A stretch of DNA of 64,000 bases from Bradyrhizobium sp. ARR65 (GTDB taxonomy: Bacteria > Pseudomonadota > Alphaproteobacteria > Rhizobiales > Xanthobacteraceae), in contig NZ_AWZU01000022.1 of the NCBI RefSeq assembly GCF_000472385.1, forward strand, positions 62,001-126,000. Direction: 5' to 3'. The notes under the pieces are model-generated. The model was not told the origin of the DNA. It did not search any database and saw only the letters and a program-made list of their open reading frames with translations. Position 1 is the first letter of the stretch. Each line of letters starts with the position of its first letter. Below are positions 1 through 8,462 of the stretch, piece by piece. The position numbers and the translations under genes were made by a program.

Positions 1-523
1 AGAGCGAGCCGGTCGCCGCGACCCAGGCCACCACCGGCGGCAGCGAGCCGGCGGCACCGCCGATCACGATGTTCTGCGCGGTGCGCCGTTTCAGGCCCAG
101 CGTGTAGATCACGACATAGAAGAAGATGGTGAAGGCAAGCAGGGCGCCTGCGTACCAGTTCACCAGGATGCCAAGCGTCAGCACCGAGAAGAAGGCCAGC
201 GTCATGCCGAAGGCGGTCGCTTCCGCGCGCGTGATGCGCCCGCGCGGGATCGGCCGGTTGGCGGTCCGTGTCATCTTGGCGTCGAGATCGCCCTCAAACG
301 CCATGTTGAGCGCGCCCGAGGCGCCGGCTCCGACCGCGATGCAGAGCAACGAGGTGAAGGCCAGCACGGGGTGGAAATGGCCGGGCGCCATCACGAGCCC
401 CACCAGCGCCGTGAAGATCACGAGCGACATCACGCGCGGCTTGAGCAGCGCGATGTAATCGGAAACCTCGGCCTCGGAGATCCGGGGCGCGAGAGCGATC
501 GTGTTCTGATCGACAACGGACAA
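1..523 (-). CDS. ctaB: Protoheme IX farnesyltransferase (heme O synthase), 3' end outside the window
   Basis: This membrane enzyme adds a farnesyl group to heme B to give heme O, the precursor of heme A for the aa3 oxidase. About 174 N-terminal residues are present; the gene runs off the window at position 1. The UbiA-type prenyl-diphosphate motif (DLDAKMTRTANRP) and several hydrophobic helices are readable. I chose a TTG start at 523, with AGGAAG about a dozen bases upstream and reading LSVVDQN; no ATG lies in a better place. It follows ctaD by 63 nt on the same strand, the usual order in Rhizobiales. The family call is firm, the start codon less so. Confidence 0.9.
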   Translation of the reverse strand, partial: MSVVDQNTIALAPRISEAEVSDYIALLKPRVMSLVIFTALVGLVMAPGHFHPVLAFTSLLCIAVGAGASGALNMAFEGDLDAKMTRTANRPIPRGRITRAEATAFGMTLAFFSVLTLGILVNWYAGALLAFTIFFYVVIYTLGLKRRTAQNIVIGGAAGSLPPVVAWVAATGSL

Positions 524-551
524 GAGAGAACTCGCTTCCTTTAAACGGCAC

Positions 552-570
552 GGCGCCGTTTGACGGCGCC
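552..570 (-). terminator. Hairpin between ctaD and ctaB
   Basis: A perfect 8-bp stem, GGCGCCGT with ACGGCGCC, closes a 3-base loop in the short gap after the ctaD stop codon. There is no T-run in the minus-strand direction, so it is not a classical intrinsic terminator. It could act as a processing site or 3' stabiliser that lowers ctaB expression relative to ctaD; that role is inference. Confidence 0.4.
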
Positions 571-586
571 GCGCTAAGCCTTGACC

Positions 587-2191
587 TTACTGCACGCGCG
601 GCAGCACTTCGAACTGGTGGAACGGAGGCGGCGACGACAGCGTCCATTCCAGCGTGGTGGCGCCGGCGCCCCACGGGTTGTTGGCGGCCTGCTGCTTGCG
701 CAGGAAGGCATCGATCACGCCGTAGATGAAGATCAGAACGCCGAAGCCGGAGATGTAGGAGCCGATCGAAGAAATGAAATTCCAGCCGGCGAACGCATCC
801 GGATAATCGACATAGCGGCGCGGCATGCCTGACAGCCCGAGGAAGTGCTGCGGGAAGAACACCATGTTGACGCCGATGAAGGTGACCCAGAAGTGCGCCT
901 TCGCGATGGTCTCGTTGTACATGTAGCCCGACATTTTCGGGAACCAGTAGTACCAGCCGGCGAAGATCGCAAACACGGCGCCGAGCGAGAGCACGTAGTG
1001 GAAGTGCGCCACCACGTAATAGGTGTCCTGCAGCACGCGGTCGACGCCGGCATTGGCGAGCACCACGCCGGTCACGCCGCCGACCGTGAACAGGAAGATG
1101 AAACCGATGGCCCACAGCATCGGCGCCCGGAACTCGATCGAGCCGCCCCACATCGTGGCGATCCAGGAGAAGATCTTCACGCCGGTGGGGACCGCGATGA
1201 CCATCGTGGCCGCGACGAAATAGGCCTGCGTCGCCGAGCTCATGCCGACGGTGTACATGTGGTGCGCCCACACCACGAAGCCGATGCCGCCGATCGCGAC
1301 CATCGCATAGGCCATGCCGAGATAGCCGAACACCGGCTTGCGCGAAAAGGTCGAGACGATCTGGCTGATCATGCCGAAGCCCGGCAGGATCAGGATGTAC
1401 ACTTCGGGATGACCAAAGAACCAGAACAGGTGCTGGAACAGCACGGGATCGCCGCCGCCGTCAGCCGAGAAGAAGGTGGTGCCGAAATTGCGGTCGGTGA
1501 GCAGCATGGTGATGGCGCCCGCCAGCACCGGCAGCGACAAGAGCAGCAGGAACACCGTCACCAGGATCGACCACACGAACAGCGGCATCTTGTGCAGCGT
1601 CATGCCAGGAGCGCGCATATTGAAGATCGTGGTGATGAAGTTGATGGCGCCCAGAATCGAGGACGCGCCGGCAAGGTGCAGCGACAGGATCGCGAAGTCG
1701 ACCGCCGGTCCCGGATGGCCCGAGGTCGACAGCGGCGCATACATGGTCCAGCCCGCACCGACGCCGTTGGCGCCGGGCTCGCCCTCGACAAAGCCCGAGA
1801 TGAGCAGCAGCGAGAAGGAGGCCGGCAGCAGCCAGAACGAGATGTTGTTCATGCGCGGGAACGCCATGTCGGGCGCGCCGATCATCAGCGGCACGAACCA
1901 GTTGCCGAAGCCGCCGATCATCGCCGGCATGACCATGAAGAAGATCATGATCAGGCCGTGCGAGGTCACGAACACGTTATAGGTGTGGGTCTCATGGAAG
2001 ATCTGCACGCCCGGATACATCAGCTCGGCGCGGATCGCGATCGACATGGCCGCGCCGATGATGCCCGCGATGACCGCGAACACGAGGTACATCGTGCCGA
2101 TGTCCTTGTGGTTGGTCGAGAACAGCCAGCGCCGCCATCCCGTCGGATGGTCATGGGCGTGATCGTCATGCGTCGCTACGTTCGTTGCCAT
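587..2191 (-). CDS. ctaD: Cytochrome c oxidase subunit I (aa3 type)
   Basis: Catalytic subunit of the proton-pumping terminal oxidase, 534 aa, about 12 membrane helices in the inner membrane. All key residues are visible: His78 for low-spin heme a, the HPEVY motif (His261 for CuB, Glu263 of the D channel, crosslinked Tyr265), His310 and His311 for CuB, Lys339 of the K channel, His396 for heme a3 and His398 for heme a. The N-terminus has a His/Asp-rich stretch (residues 9-15). The ATG at 2191 has GGAT upstream. It lies between ctaC and ctaB in one operon. Confidence 0.98.
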   Translation of the reverse strand: MATNVATHDDHAHDHPTGWRRWLFSTNHKDIGTMYLVFAVIAGIIGAAMSIAIRAELMYPGVQIFHETHTYNVFVTSHGLIMIFFMVMPAMIGGFGNWFVPLMIGAPDMAFPRMNNISFWLLPASFSLLLISGFVEGEPGANGVGAGWTMYAPLSTSGHPGPAVDFAILSLHLAGASSILGAINFITTIFNMRAPGMTLHKMPLFVWSILVTVFLLLLSLPVLAGAITMLLTDRNFGTTFFSADGGGDPVLFQHLFWFFGHPEVYILILPGFGMISQIVSTFSRKPVFGYLGMAYAMVAIGGIGFVVWAHHMYTVGMSSATQAYFVAATMVIAVPTGVKIFSWIATMWGGSIEFRAPMLWAIGFIFLFTVGGVTGVVLANAGVDRVLQDTYYVVAHFHYVLSLGAVFAIFAGWYYWFPKMSGYMYNETIAKAHFWVTFIGVNMVFFPQHFLGLSGMPRRYVDYPDAFAGWNFISSIGSYISGFGVLIFIYGVIDAFLRKQQAANNPWGAGATTLEWTLSSPPPFHQFEVLPRVQ

Positions 2192-2268
2192 CTTGAAATC
2201 CTAGCCTTGCAGTCCCCTGATCGGACCTTTGTCAGGCCCTTGTCGCCCTAAAGTTCGATCGCGGCGCT

Positions 2269-3108
2269 CTACTGCGCCGCGTCCGCCGCCGAAGCGTAGG
2301 TGTTGGTCTTTGCGCTCGCAAACTTCTTCTTCGCGTCCTCGACCCAGGCCGCGAATTCCTGGTCGCTCACCACCCTCACCGCGATCGGCATGAAGGCGTG
2401 ATCCTTGCCGCAGAGCTCGGAACACTGCCCGTAATACATGCCGGTCTTCTCGGCCTTGAACCAGGTCTCGTTCAGGCGGCCGGGAATGGCGTCGATCTTG
2501 ATGCCGAAGGCGGGCACCGCGAAGGAATGGATGACGTCGGCGCCGGTGGTCTGCACCCGGATCACCTTGTTGACCGGCACCACCATCTCATTGTCGACGC
2601 CGAGCAGACGCGGCTGCTTGTCCTGCGCCAACAGCGAATCGAATTCGAACTTGCCGTTATCAGGATAGGCATAGCTCCAATACCACTGCTTGCCGGTCGC
2701 CTTCACCGTCAAATCAGCCTTCGGGATGTCGAGTTGCAGGAATAGCAGGCGGAACGACGGCACCGCGATGCTGACCAGGATCAGGACCGGAATCAGCGTC
2801 CAGGCCACCTCGATCAAGGTATTGTGCGTGGTTCGTGAGGGGACCGGATTGGACCTGGCATTGAACTTCACCATGACGGTGATCAGGAGCGCCAGCACGA
2901 ACAGCGTAATGCAGGTGATGATGGTCAGAAGCACGCCATGGAACCAGTGGATCTGGTCCATCACCGGCGAGCCCGCAGGCTGCAGGGACCACTCCCACGG
3001 CGATGGTTGCCCCAACTCGGCGAACGCCGCCCCACTGGCGACCAACGCCGCACCCGCCACCGCCAACGCGAGCAAGCCCCGGCCCACCCGGCCCTTCGAC
3101 ATCTTCAT
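2269..3108 (-). CDS. ctaC: Cytochrome c oxidase subunit II
   Basis: Electron-entry subunit of the aa3 oxidase, carrying the binuclear CuA centre on the periplasmic side. From the start chosen it is 279 aa: a signal peptide with a likely cut after GAAFA (about residue 30), two membrane helices, then a cupredoxin domain with ligands His194, Cys229, Glu231, Cys233, His237 and Met240. The reading frame is open to 3144, but the ATG at 3108 is preceded by AAGGAGCGG and begins a normal signal peptide, so it is preferred. First gene of the ctaC-ctaD-ctaB operon; the gap to ctaD is 77 nt. Confidence 0.97.
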   Translation of the reverse strand: MKMSKGRVGRGLLALAVAGAALVASGAAFAELGQPSPWEWSLQPAGSPVMDQIHWFHGVLLTIITCITLFVLALLITVMVKFNARSNPVPSRTTHNTLIEVAWTLIPVLILVSIAVPSFRLLFLQLDIPKADLTVKATGKQWYWSYAYPDNGKFEFDSLLAQDKQPRLLGVDNEMVVPVNKVIRVQTTGADVIHSFAVPAFGIKIDAIPGRLNETWFKAEKTGMYYGQCSELCGKDHAFMPIAVRVVSDQEFAAWVEDAKKKFASAKTNTYASAADAAQ

Positions 3109-3577
3109 GTCGCTCCGCTCCTTCGAAATCATCCCCAAAATCACCCCGTCTGCCGCAGGGTGCTTAACGATCCGCCCTCTGACAAACGGCCGAGGGTCGC
3201 ACCTGCAAGGGATACCCAGGCCAGATCGTTAGAACGCCGAAATCAATCATTTCAAATCATAATTTTTGAGGCATCGCAATGCAGTCGTAGGGGGCATATG
3301 CCAGCGCGCCCCGATTTGCCGATCCGGCCCTGCGGCTCGCAGCGCCCAGCCACATTTCAGCGTGAAAACGGGGCGAAAACGCGCGTTGCTGCAGCTTCTG
3401 CGCTTGACAGATGTTTCACTCGTTGTACCCACAATCAGTTGCTCCTCCATGACGCGCTGATTCGCGCAAGGGGCATGGGAATCGGCCGGTGGCCAGCGCC
3501 TTCAAGGCGCCGTTATTGCTGTATCTGTCGGCGGCGCGGGGCAACAAAGCCATTAAAATCTGAAGGGATCGACCCGG
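3109..3577. other. Divergent control region between ctaC and the ialB-like gene
   Basis: About 470 bases without a convincing gene; the small open frames here lack codon bias and family features. The middle (about 3235-3275) is AT-rich and may hold the ctaC promoter. A TTGACA hexamer sits at 3404-3409 on the plus strand, but no good -10 box follows it at the right distance. No repeat element was recognised here. Confidence 0.4.
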
Positions 3578-4117
3578 ATGGGGCCTTCGCAACACTTTTT
3601 CAAAGGCGGCATCGCAAGCATCCGCTGGCTTGCCTGCGCGGCCCTCGCCGCACTCTCGCTGCTTGGCTTGACCGCCAGCGCGAATGCGCAAGGCGCGGTG
3701 CGCTCGGTGCATGGCGACTGGCAGATCCGCTGCGATACCCCGCCCGGCGCGCAGAACGAACAATGCGCGTTGATCCAAAGCGTCGTGGCCGAAGACCGCT
3801 CCAATGCCGGTTTGACCGTGATCGTGCTGAAGACCGCCGACCAGAAGAGCCGGCTGATGCGGGTGGTGGCGCCGCTCGGGGTGCTGTTGCCCTCAGGGCT
3901 GGGTTTGAAACTCGACAATGTCGATGTCGGCCGCGCCGGCTTCGTCCGCTGCCTGCCGAATGGCTGCGTTGCCGAGGTCGTGATGGACGACAAGCTGCTC
4001 AATCAGCTCAAAACGGCGAAAACGGCGACATTCATTATCTTCGAGACCCCGGAAGAGGGCATTGGCTTCCCGCTCAGCCTGAATGGGCTCGCCGAGGGGT
4101 ACGACAAGTTGCCCTAG
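3578..4117 (+). CDS. Invasion-associated locus B (IalB) family periplasmic protein
   Basis: Secreted protein of 179 aa with a signal peptide ending near SANAQ (residue 38), followed by the compact IalB domain: the GDWQIRC segment, a Cys at the end of QNEQC, the FVRCLPNGC segment and the late TATFIIF strand. The four cysteines fit two disulfides. The Bartonella member aids red-cell invasion; in soil bacteria the role is unknown and probably envelope-related. ATG at 3578 has AAGGGA upstream. It stands alone and ends in an intrinsic terminator. Confidence 0.85.
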   Translation: MGPSQHFFKGGIASIRWLACAALAALSLLGLTASANAQGAVRSVHGDWQIRCDTPPGAQNEQCALIQSVVAEDRSNAGLTVIVLKTADQKSRLMRVVAPLGVLLPSGLGLKLDNVDVGRAGFVRCLPNGCVAEVVMDDKLLNQLKTAKTATFIIFETPEEGIGFPLSLNGLAEGYDKLP

Positions 4118-4137
4118 GGAGATCATCTCCCTTTTTG
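4116..4137 (+). terminator. Intrinsic terminator after the ialB-like gene
   Basis: AGGGAG and CTCCCT form a 6-bp stem around a 5-base loop, followed by four T. The stem begins inside the TAG stop codon. Confidence 0.7.
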
Positions 4138-4162
4138 TCCGGCAATGCCTATGTTTACTCTG

Positions 4163-4316
4163 GTCGTTCCGGCGCTGAGCCGGAACCCACAACCCCAGGA
4201 TTACGCCGTTGTAAGACGACGGGTCCGCGAGTTGCCGTCTAGAATGCGGTCCTGTGGTTATGGGTCCCGGCTTTCGCCGGGACGATTGTACGAATGACGA
4301 TTGTACGAATAACCCC
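4163..4316. repeat. Intergenic palindromic repeat (family A) with a 15-bp tandem duplication
   Basis: A mosaic of inverted repeats: GTTCCGGC and GCCGGAAC around 4166-4186, then a copy of the element reading GGTTATGGGTCCCGGC near 4257 with CGCCGGGACGA. The end carries an exact 15-bp tandem duplication (gacgattgtacgaat at 4281-4295 and 4296-4310). Related copies lie at 11.2, 27.4, 31.3, 58.1 and 63.8 kb. Read as protein it gives a false N-terminal extension (VMGPGFRRDD) in front of tldD. Confidence 0.75.
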
Positions 4317-4328
4317 GCCGGAGTCCGC

Positions 4329-5756
4329 ATGAGCAGCCCCGCCACAACTTCCCTGATCGACCGCGCCAACCTCGACCGCGACGCCGTCCGCCATGAGGTC
4401 GCGCGCGGGCTTGCCGGGTCCGACGACGGCGAGCTGTTCCTGGAATACAGCCAGACCGAAGCCTTGATGTTCGACAATGGCCGGCTGAAGCAGGCCACCT
4501 ACGACACCAGCCAGGGTTTCGGCCTGCGCGCTGTGAAGGACGATGCGGTCGGTTATGCGCATTCTTCCGACGTCTCGATCCCTGCGCTGATTCGCGCTGC
4601 CGACGCGGTCGCCGCGGTCCGCGGCGGCTATTCGGGCAGCTTCGCGGCGGCGCCGGCGCACACCAATGTACGGCTCTATGGCGACGATAACCCGCTGGAT
4701 GCGCCGAGCTTCGAGACCAAGGTGAAGCTGCTCGGCGAGATCGACGCCTATATCCGCGATAGGGATCCGCGGGTCCGCCAGGTGACCGTGAGCCTGGGTG
4801 CGACCTGGCAGGTGCTGGAAATCCTGCGGCCCGATGGCGAGAGCTATCGCGACATCCGACCGCTGGTGCGGGTCAACATTTCCGTGGTGGCCGGTCAAGG
4901 CGACCGGCAGGAGAGCGGCAGCAAGGGCTATGGCGGCCGCGAACCCTATGCGCGCTTCATCGAAACCAAATCCTGGCGCGAGGCCGCCGACGGCGCGCTC
5001 CGCGAGGCCCTGATCAATCTGGAATCCGTGCCGGCGCCCGCGGGCGAGATGGACGTCGTGCTCGGTGCGGGCTGGCCCGGCGTCATGCTGCACGAGGCGG
5101 TCGGCCATGGGCTCGAAGGCGACTTCAACCGCAAGAAGACCTCGGCCTTCGCAGGCCTCATGGGCCGTCAGGTCGCGGCCAAGGGCGTGACCGTGGTCGA
5201 CGACGGCACCATCGCCTCGCGCCGCGGTTCGCTGTCGATCGACGACGAGGGCACGCCGACTAACCGCACCGTACTGATCGAGGACGGCATTCTGGTCGGC
5301 TACATGCAGGACCGGCAGAACGCGCGGCTGATGAACATGAAGCCGACCGGCAATGGCCGTCGCCAGGGCTATGCCCATGTGCCGATGCCGCGCATGACCA
5401 ACACTTACATGCTGGCGGGCGAGCGCGATCCGGCGGAGATCATCGCCTCGGTCAAGAACGGCGTCTATGCCGCCAATTTCGGCGGCGGCCAGGTCGACAT
5501 CACCTCGGGCAAGTATGTGTTCCAGTGCACCGAGGCCTACAAGATCGAGAACGGCAAGATCGGCGCGCCGTTGAAAGGCGCGATGCTGATCGGCAACGGG
5601 CCGACGGATCTGCACCGCATCTCGATGATCGGCAACGATCTGTCGCTCGACACCGGGATCGGCACCTGCGGCAAGAACGGCCAGGGCGTGCCGGTCGGCG
5701 TCGGCCAGCCGACGCTGAGGATGGATCGTATTACAGTTGGAGGTACCGGCCGATGA
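4329..5756 (+). CDS. tldD: Metalloprotease TldD
   Basis: TldD of the TldD/TldE (PmbA) heterodimer, a cytoplasmic zinc protease that matures small modified peptides and degrades unfolded ones. 475 aa, normal for the family, with the zinc motif HEAVGH at residues 255-260 followed by GLEGD. The frame is open upstream to 4254, but that stretch is repeat DNA, so the ATG at 4329 (MSSPATT) is chosen. Its stop overlaps the lepB start as ATGA, so the two are translationally coupled. The partner tldE is not in the window. Confidence 0.96.
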   Translation: MSSPATTSLIDRANLDRDAVRHEVARGLAGSDDGELFLEYSQTEALMFDNGRLKQATYDTSQGFGLRAVKDDAVGYAHSSDVSIPALIRAADAVAAVRGGYSGSFAAAPAHTNVRLYGDDNPLDAPSFETKVKLLGEIDAYIRDRDPRVRQVTVSLGATWQVLEILRPDGESYRDIRPLVRVNISVVAGQGDRQESGSKGYGGREPYARFIETKSWREAADGALREALINLESVPAPAGEMDVVLGAGWPGVMLHEAVGHGLEGDFNRKKTSAFAGLMGRQVAAKGVTVVDDGTIASRRGSLSIDDEGTPTNRTVLIEDGILVGYMQDRQNARLMNMKPTGNGRRQGYAHVPMPRMTNTYMLAGERDPAEIIASVKNGVYAANFGGGQVDITSGKYVFQCTEAYKIENGKIGAPLKGAMLIGNGPTDLHRISMIGNDLSLDTGIGTCGKNGQGVPVGVGQPTLRMDRITVGGTGR

Positions 5757-6580
5757 GCGTGGAAAAACTGTCCACCGACGCCGAGGACAGCACAAAAGGC
5801 AACGGATCGAAGAACAGCACGTCCAAGGGCAACACGTCCAAGGGCAACACTTGGCGCGGCCAGGCGGTGCAACTTGTAGGCATCGTGCTCGCGGTGTTCC
5901 TGGCCAAGGGCGCCATTGCCGAGCCGTTCTACGTGCCGTCGGGCTCGATGGAGCCGACGCTGATGATCGGCGATGCGCTGCTCGCCTCGAAATTCCCCTA
6001 TGGCTACGGCACCGCCTCGCTGCCGATGCAGATCAACCTGCCCGAGAGCAAGCGGCTGTTCGGCGAAATGCCCAAGCGCGGCGACGTCGTGGTGTTCCGC
6101 TGGCCCGGCGATACCTCGCAGGCCTGGGTCAAGCGCGTCGTCGGCCTGCCCGGCGACCGCATTCAGATGCGCCAGGGCCAGCTCTTCATCAACGACCACC
6201 CGGCCTCGCTGAAGCCGGATGGCATCGGCGAAGCGGAAGATGATGATGGCGGCAAGGAGCCCGCCTACCGCTATGTCGAGACGCTGCCGAATGGCGTCAG
6301 CCACGAGATCTTCAAGCTGCGCGACAATGGCCGCCTCGACAACACGCCCGAAGTCACCGTACCGGCCGGACATCTGTTCGTGCTCGGCGACAACCGCGAC
6401 AATTCGGCCGACAGCCGCGTGCCGGTGCGCGACGGCGGCGTCGGGCTGTTGCCGGTGGACAATCTGGTCGGCCGCGCCGACGCGGTGGTCGGCTCCTGGG
6501 ATCTCGGCATCCGCCATCAGCCGATGTGGACCTGGCTCTCCGGCTTCCGCCTGGCGCGGTTTTTCACCTCGATCAATTGA
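5753..6580 (+). CDS. lepB: Signal peptidase I
   Basis: Inner-membrane serine-lysine peptidase that removes signal peptides from exported proteins, 275 aa. One N-terminal membrane helix (about residues 38-56) precedes the catalytic Ser65 in PSGSMEPT; the general base is Lys127 in KRVVGLPGD; the GDNRDNSADSR box is near residue 220. The short cytoplasmic tail contains a direct repeat of TSKGN encoded by a 15-bp tandem duplication. Start ATG overlaps the tldD stop. This may be one of several paralogues in the genome. Confidence 0.96.
   Translation: MSVEKLSTDAEDSTKGNGSKNSTSKGNTSKGNTWRGQAVQLVGIVLAVFLAKGAIAEPFYVPSGSMEPTLMIGDALLASKFPYGYGTASLPMQINLPESKRLFGEMPKRGDVVVFRWPGDTSQAWVKRVVGLPGDRIQMRQGQLFINDHPASLKPDGIGEAEDDDGGKEPAYRYVETLPNGVSHEIFKLRDNGRLDNTPEVTVPAGHLFVLGDNRDNSADSRVPVRDGGVGLLPVDNLVGRADAVVGSWDLGIRHQPMWTWLSGFRLARFFTSIN
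5819..5848. repeat. 15-bp tandem duplication inside lepB
   Basis: Two exact copies of acgtccaagggcaac encode the TSKGN repeat in the tail before the membrane helix. Such in-frame units can vary in copy number among strains without harming the enzyme; that is inference. Confidence 0.8.
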
Positions 6581-6588
6581 GCGCGATC

Positions 6589-6718
6589 CTCATGATGAGG
6601 AGGCGCGGCAGCGCCGTCTCTGGACGATGCGAACATCGCCGGGAGAACCATGAGGCCCCGCCGCCGGGGCTTCATCCTTTAAGGCGCGCAAAAGGCGCGC
6701 TGCTCAGGATGAGGGAGA
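6589..6718. repeat. Intergenic palindromic repeat (family B, divergent copy)
   Basis: Contains the GAGGCCCCG/CGGGGCTTC hairpin near 6646-6670 followed by CATCCTTTAAGGCGCGC, resembling the family-B element seen at 8.1, 23.8, 40.5 and 62.0 kb. It fills the gap after lepB and may serve as its 3' hairpin. Confidence 0.6.
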
Positions 6719-6733
6719 GAGCAGTGCACGAGG

Positions 6734-7309
6734 ATGGATAAAGACGAGTGCCTCGCCGCGGCGCTGCGCAATCGCATCAACGAGCACATCCTGCGCGAGC
6801 TCGCTGCGCTCGCGCTGCCCGATGCCTGGCTGGTGTCGGGCTGCCTGACGCAGACGGTGTGGAATGTGCTGACGGGACGGCCGATCGATCAGGGCATTCT
6901 CGACTACGACGTCTTTTATTTCGACCCGGATACGTCCTGGGAAGCCGAGGACGCGGTGATCCGGAACGTCCAGCATCGCCTTGCCTCTGCGAACGTCGCG
7001 ATCGAGGTGCGCAACCAGGGGCGGGTGCACCTGTGGTATCCGCAAAAGCACGGCCGGCCCTACCCGCCGCTCGCCTGTTCGTGCGAGGGCATCGATCGCT
7101 TTCTCACCAAGAACACGCAAATCGGCATCCGGCACACCGCACATGGCTATGAGGTGTATGCGCCCAACGGCTTTGATGAGATCGCGGGTCTCATCGTGCG
7201 GCCCAACCACACGCCAAATTTTTCCGCCGCCAACTATGCGGCGAAGGCACAGCGCTGGAAGGCGCAATGGCCGGAGCTGGCGGTGGTGGAGGTCGGCAGC
7301 GCCTGCTGA
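6734..7309 (+). CDS. Nucleotidyltransferase-like family protein
   Basis: 191 aa, resembling the family of nucleotidyltransferase-fold proteins of unknown substrate annotated as DUF925. Visible features are WLVSGCLTQTVWNVLTGRP near residue 32 (strand-helix with a GS-like turn) and DYDVFYFDPDTSWEAED near residue 57, where the spaced acidic residues would be the metal-binding pair. HLWYPQKHG and the RWKAQWPEL segment are also typical. Single gene after lepB; ATG at 6734 has a GAGG just before it. Substrate and role are unknown. Confidence 0.8.
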   Translation: MDKDECLAAALRNRINEHILRELAALALPDAWLVSGCLTQTVWNVLTGRPIDQGILDYDVFYFDPDTSWEAEDAVIRNVQHRLASANVAIEVRNQGRVHLWYPQKHGRPYPPLACSCEGIDRFLTKNTQIGIRHTAHGYEVYAPNGFDEIAGLIVRPNHTPNFSAANYAAKAQRWKAQWPELAVVEVGSAC

Positions 7310-7372
7310 ACCGTTATCCTGAGGCGCTCGCGATCGCCGCCACAACAAGCGCCCGGACGACAGCGGGGATTT

Positions 7373-7927
7373 CTACCTCACCACCCCCGAATAAAATCCC
7401 GCCTTGCGCCGCGGCGGCTTGATTTCTTTTTTCAGGAAGCAATGGGCTTGCTTGCCGACATAGCCGGGCCTTGCAAAGGTCCAGGCGCGGCATTGCTTGT
7501 CGGCGGTGCAGGCGGCATGGCAGGCCTCCTCGCCATCGCCGCTCTTCATTTCGAAGGTGCGATAGTCCCCGCCGGCGCGATCGATCGACGTCTCCATCGA
7601 ACGGTTGCGCGGCTCGACCACGCCGGCGCCGCGCACGCCCGACACGCAGCAATCATCGGCCACCCGCGGCGGCACGGTGTTTTTCAGCCAGCACACCGCG
7701 CCGGGCGTGACATCGTTGGGATAATTGAAGCTCCAGGCCCGGCAGCGCCGATCGCGCTCGCAGAGCAGTGCGCAATCGGCGGGATCGCCGGAAGGAATCG
7801 GCAGGCTGATGTAGTCGCCACCCGGCCGATCGAAATTGGTCTGCGCGACCACGGGCCACGCCTCGACCGTCGCCGCCAAACAGGCGAGCGTCACCACCCA
7901 CGCCCCGAGCCAATGGCGGATCCCCAT
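7373..7927 (-). CDS. Exported PAN/Apple-domain protein
   Basis: 184 aa with a signal peptide (residues 1-28, ending near VVAQ) and two tandem PAN-like modules, about residues 32-92 and 110-175. Each has the start TNFDRPGGDY or TSIDRAGGDY and the cysteine pattern CALLCERDRRCRAWSF or CHAACTADKQCRAWTF. PAN domains bind proteins or carbohydrates outside the cytoplasm. Monocistronic; no partner is evident. Confidence 0.85.
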   Translation of the reverse strand: MGIRHWLGAWVVTLACLAATVEAWPVVAQTNFDRPGGDYISLPIPSGDPADCALLCERDRRCRAWSFNYPNDVTPGAVCWLKNTVPPRVADDCCVSGVRGAGVVEPRNRSMETSIDRAGGDYRTFEMKSGDGEEACHAACTADKQCRAWTFARPGYVGKQAHCFLKKEIKPPRRKAGFYSGVVR

Positions 7928-8013
7928 ACGCGACTTACTTCCGAGTTATTGAACGCGCTAGCGTCTTTTAGACCATGATCGCCTTGGACCGAAGCCCGTT
8001 CCTCACTCTCACC

Positions 8014-8160
8014 CTCCCCTGAGGTGCTCGCCGCCGGGTCCGCGCAAAGCGCCCGATGACAGGCTCCGCGAGCCTCGAAGGGCGACAGCCCCGCTGCAAG
8101 CAGGCGGGCCGTTCATCCTTCGAGGCTCGCTCCGCTCGCGCCTCCGGATGACGGGTCGAG
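8014..8160. repeat. Intergenic palindromic repeat (family B)
   Basis: Mosaic copy with GCCGGGTCCGCGC, GATGACAGGCTCCGCGAGCC, then GGGCCGTTCATCCTTCGAGG and GGATGACGG. The same blocks, in the same or reverse order, recur near 23.8, 40.5, 62.0 and 63.9 kb. The surrounding interval 7928-8462 has no gene. Confidence 0.8.
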
Positions 8161-8339
8161 ATGGGCCCTCGCCTCAAATTCAATCGATCCGCCATTTGAT
8201 CGCCATGAACCTGTACGGGGCATGAACGGGGCAAAAGAAGCGCCAACACAACCGACCTGTATGTGCACGGTCATTCCGGGGCGATGCCACCCGGTCCGCG
8301 CCAAGGGGGCCGGATGAACAGGCTCCGCATCCAACTATT

Positions 8340-8355
8340 GTGCGCAATTGCGCAC
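8340..8355. promoter_or_regulatory. Perfect 16-bp palindrome, first of a pair
   Basis: GTGCGCAATTGCGCAC, followed by CTGAG. It pairs with the site at 8377-8395 and lies about 110 bases beyond the gshA stop. A protein-binding site or a short cruciform is possible; no function is known to me. Confidence 0.5.
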
Positions 8356-8376
8356 CTGAGAATCTCGCGATTCCCC

Positions 8377-8395
8377 GATGCGCAAATTGCGCATC
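8377..8395. promoter_or_regulatory. Perfect 19-bp palindrome, second of a pair
   Basis: GATGCGCAAATTGCGCATC, also followed by a TGAG motif (CTGAG overlaps its edge). Centres of the two palindromes are 38-39 bases apart. Shared half-site is TGCGCAA/TTGCGCA. Confidence 0.5.
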
Positions 8396-8462
8396 TGAGG
8401 TTCGCCTCTGCGAGGTGCCCCGGAAATGCTGGCGTCAATCGCGGATCGCGGGCCGCCTTCAG

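Noticed and set aside
845..2251. Long plus-strand open frame opposite ctaD
   Set aside because: It is His/Arg/Asp-rich antisense shadow of a strongly conserved gene, as expected in GC-rich DNA.
3404..3409. TTGACA promoter hexamer before the ialB-like gene
   Set aside because: No acceptable -10 hexamer follows at 16-18 bases, so it is not called as a promoter.
3578..4117. ialB-like gene as a virulence invasin
   Set aside because: The family is widespread in free-living alphaproteobacteria; no host-invasion context exists here.
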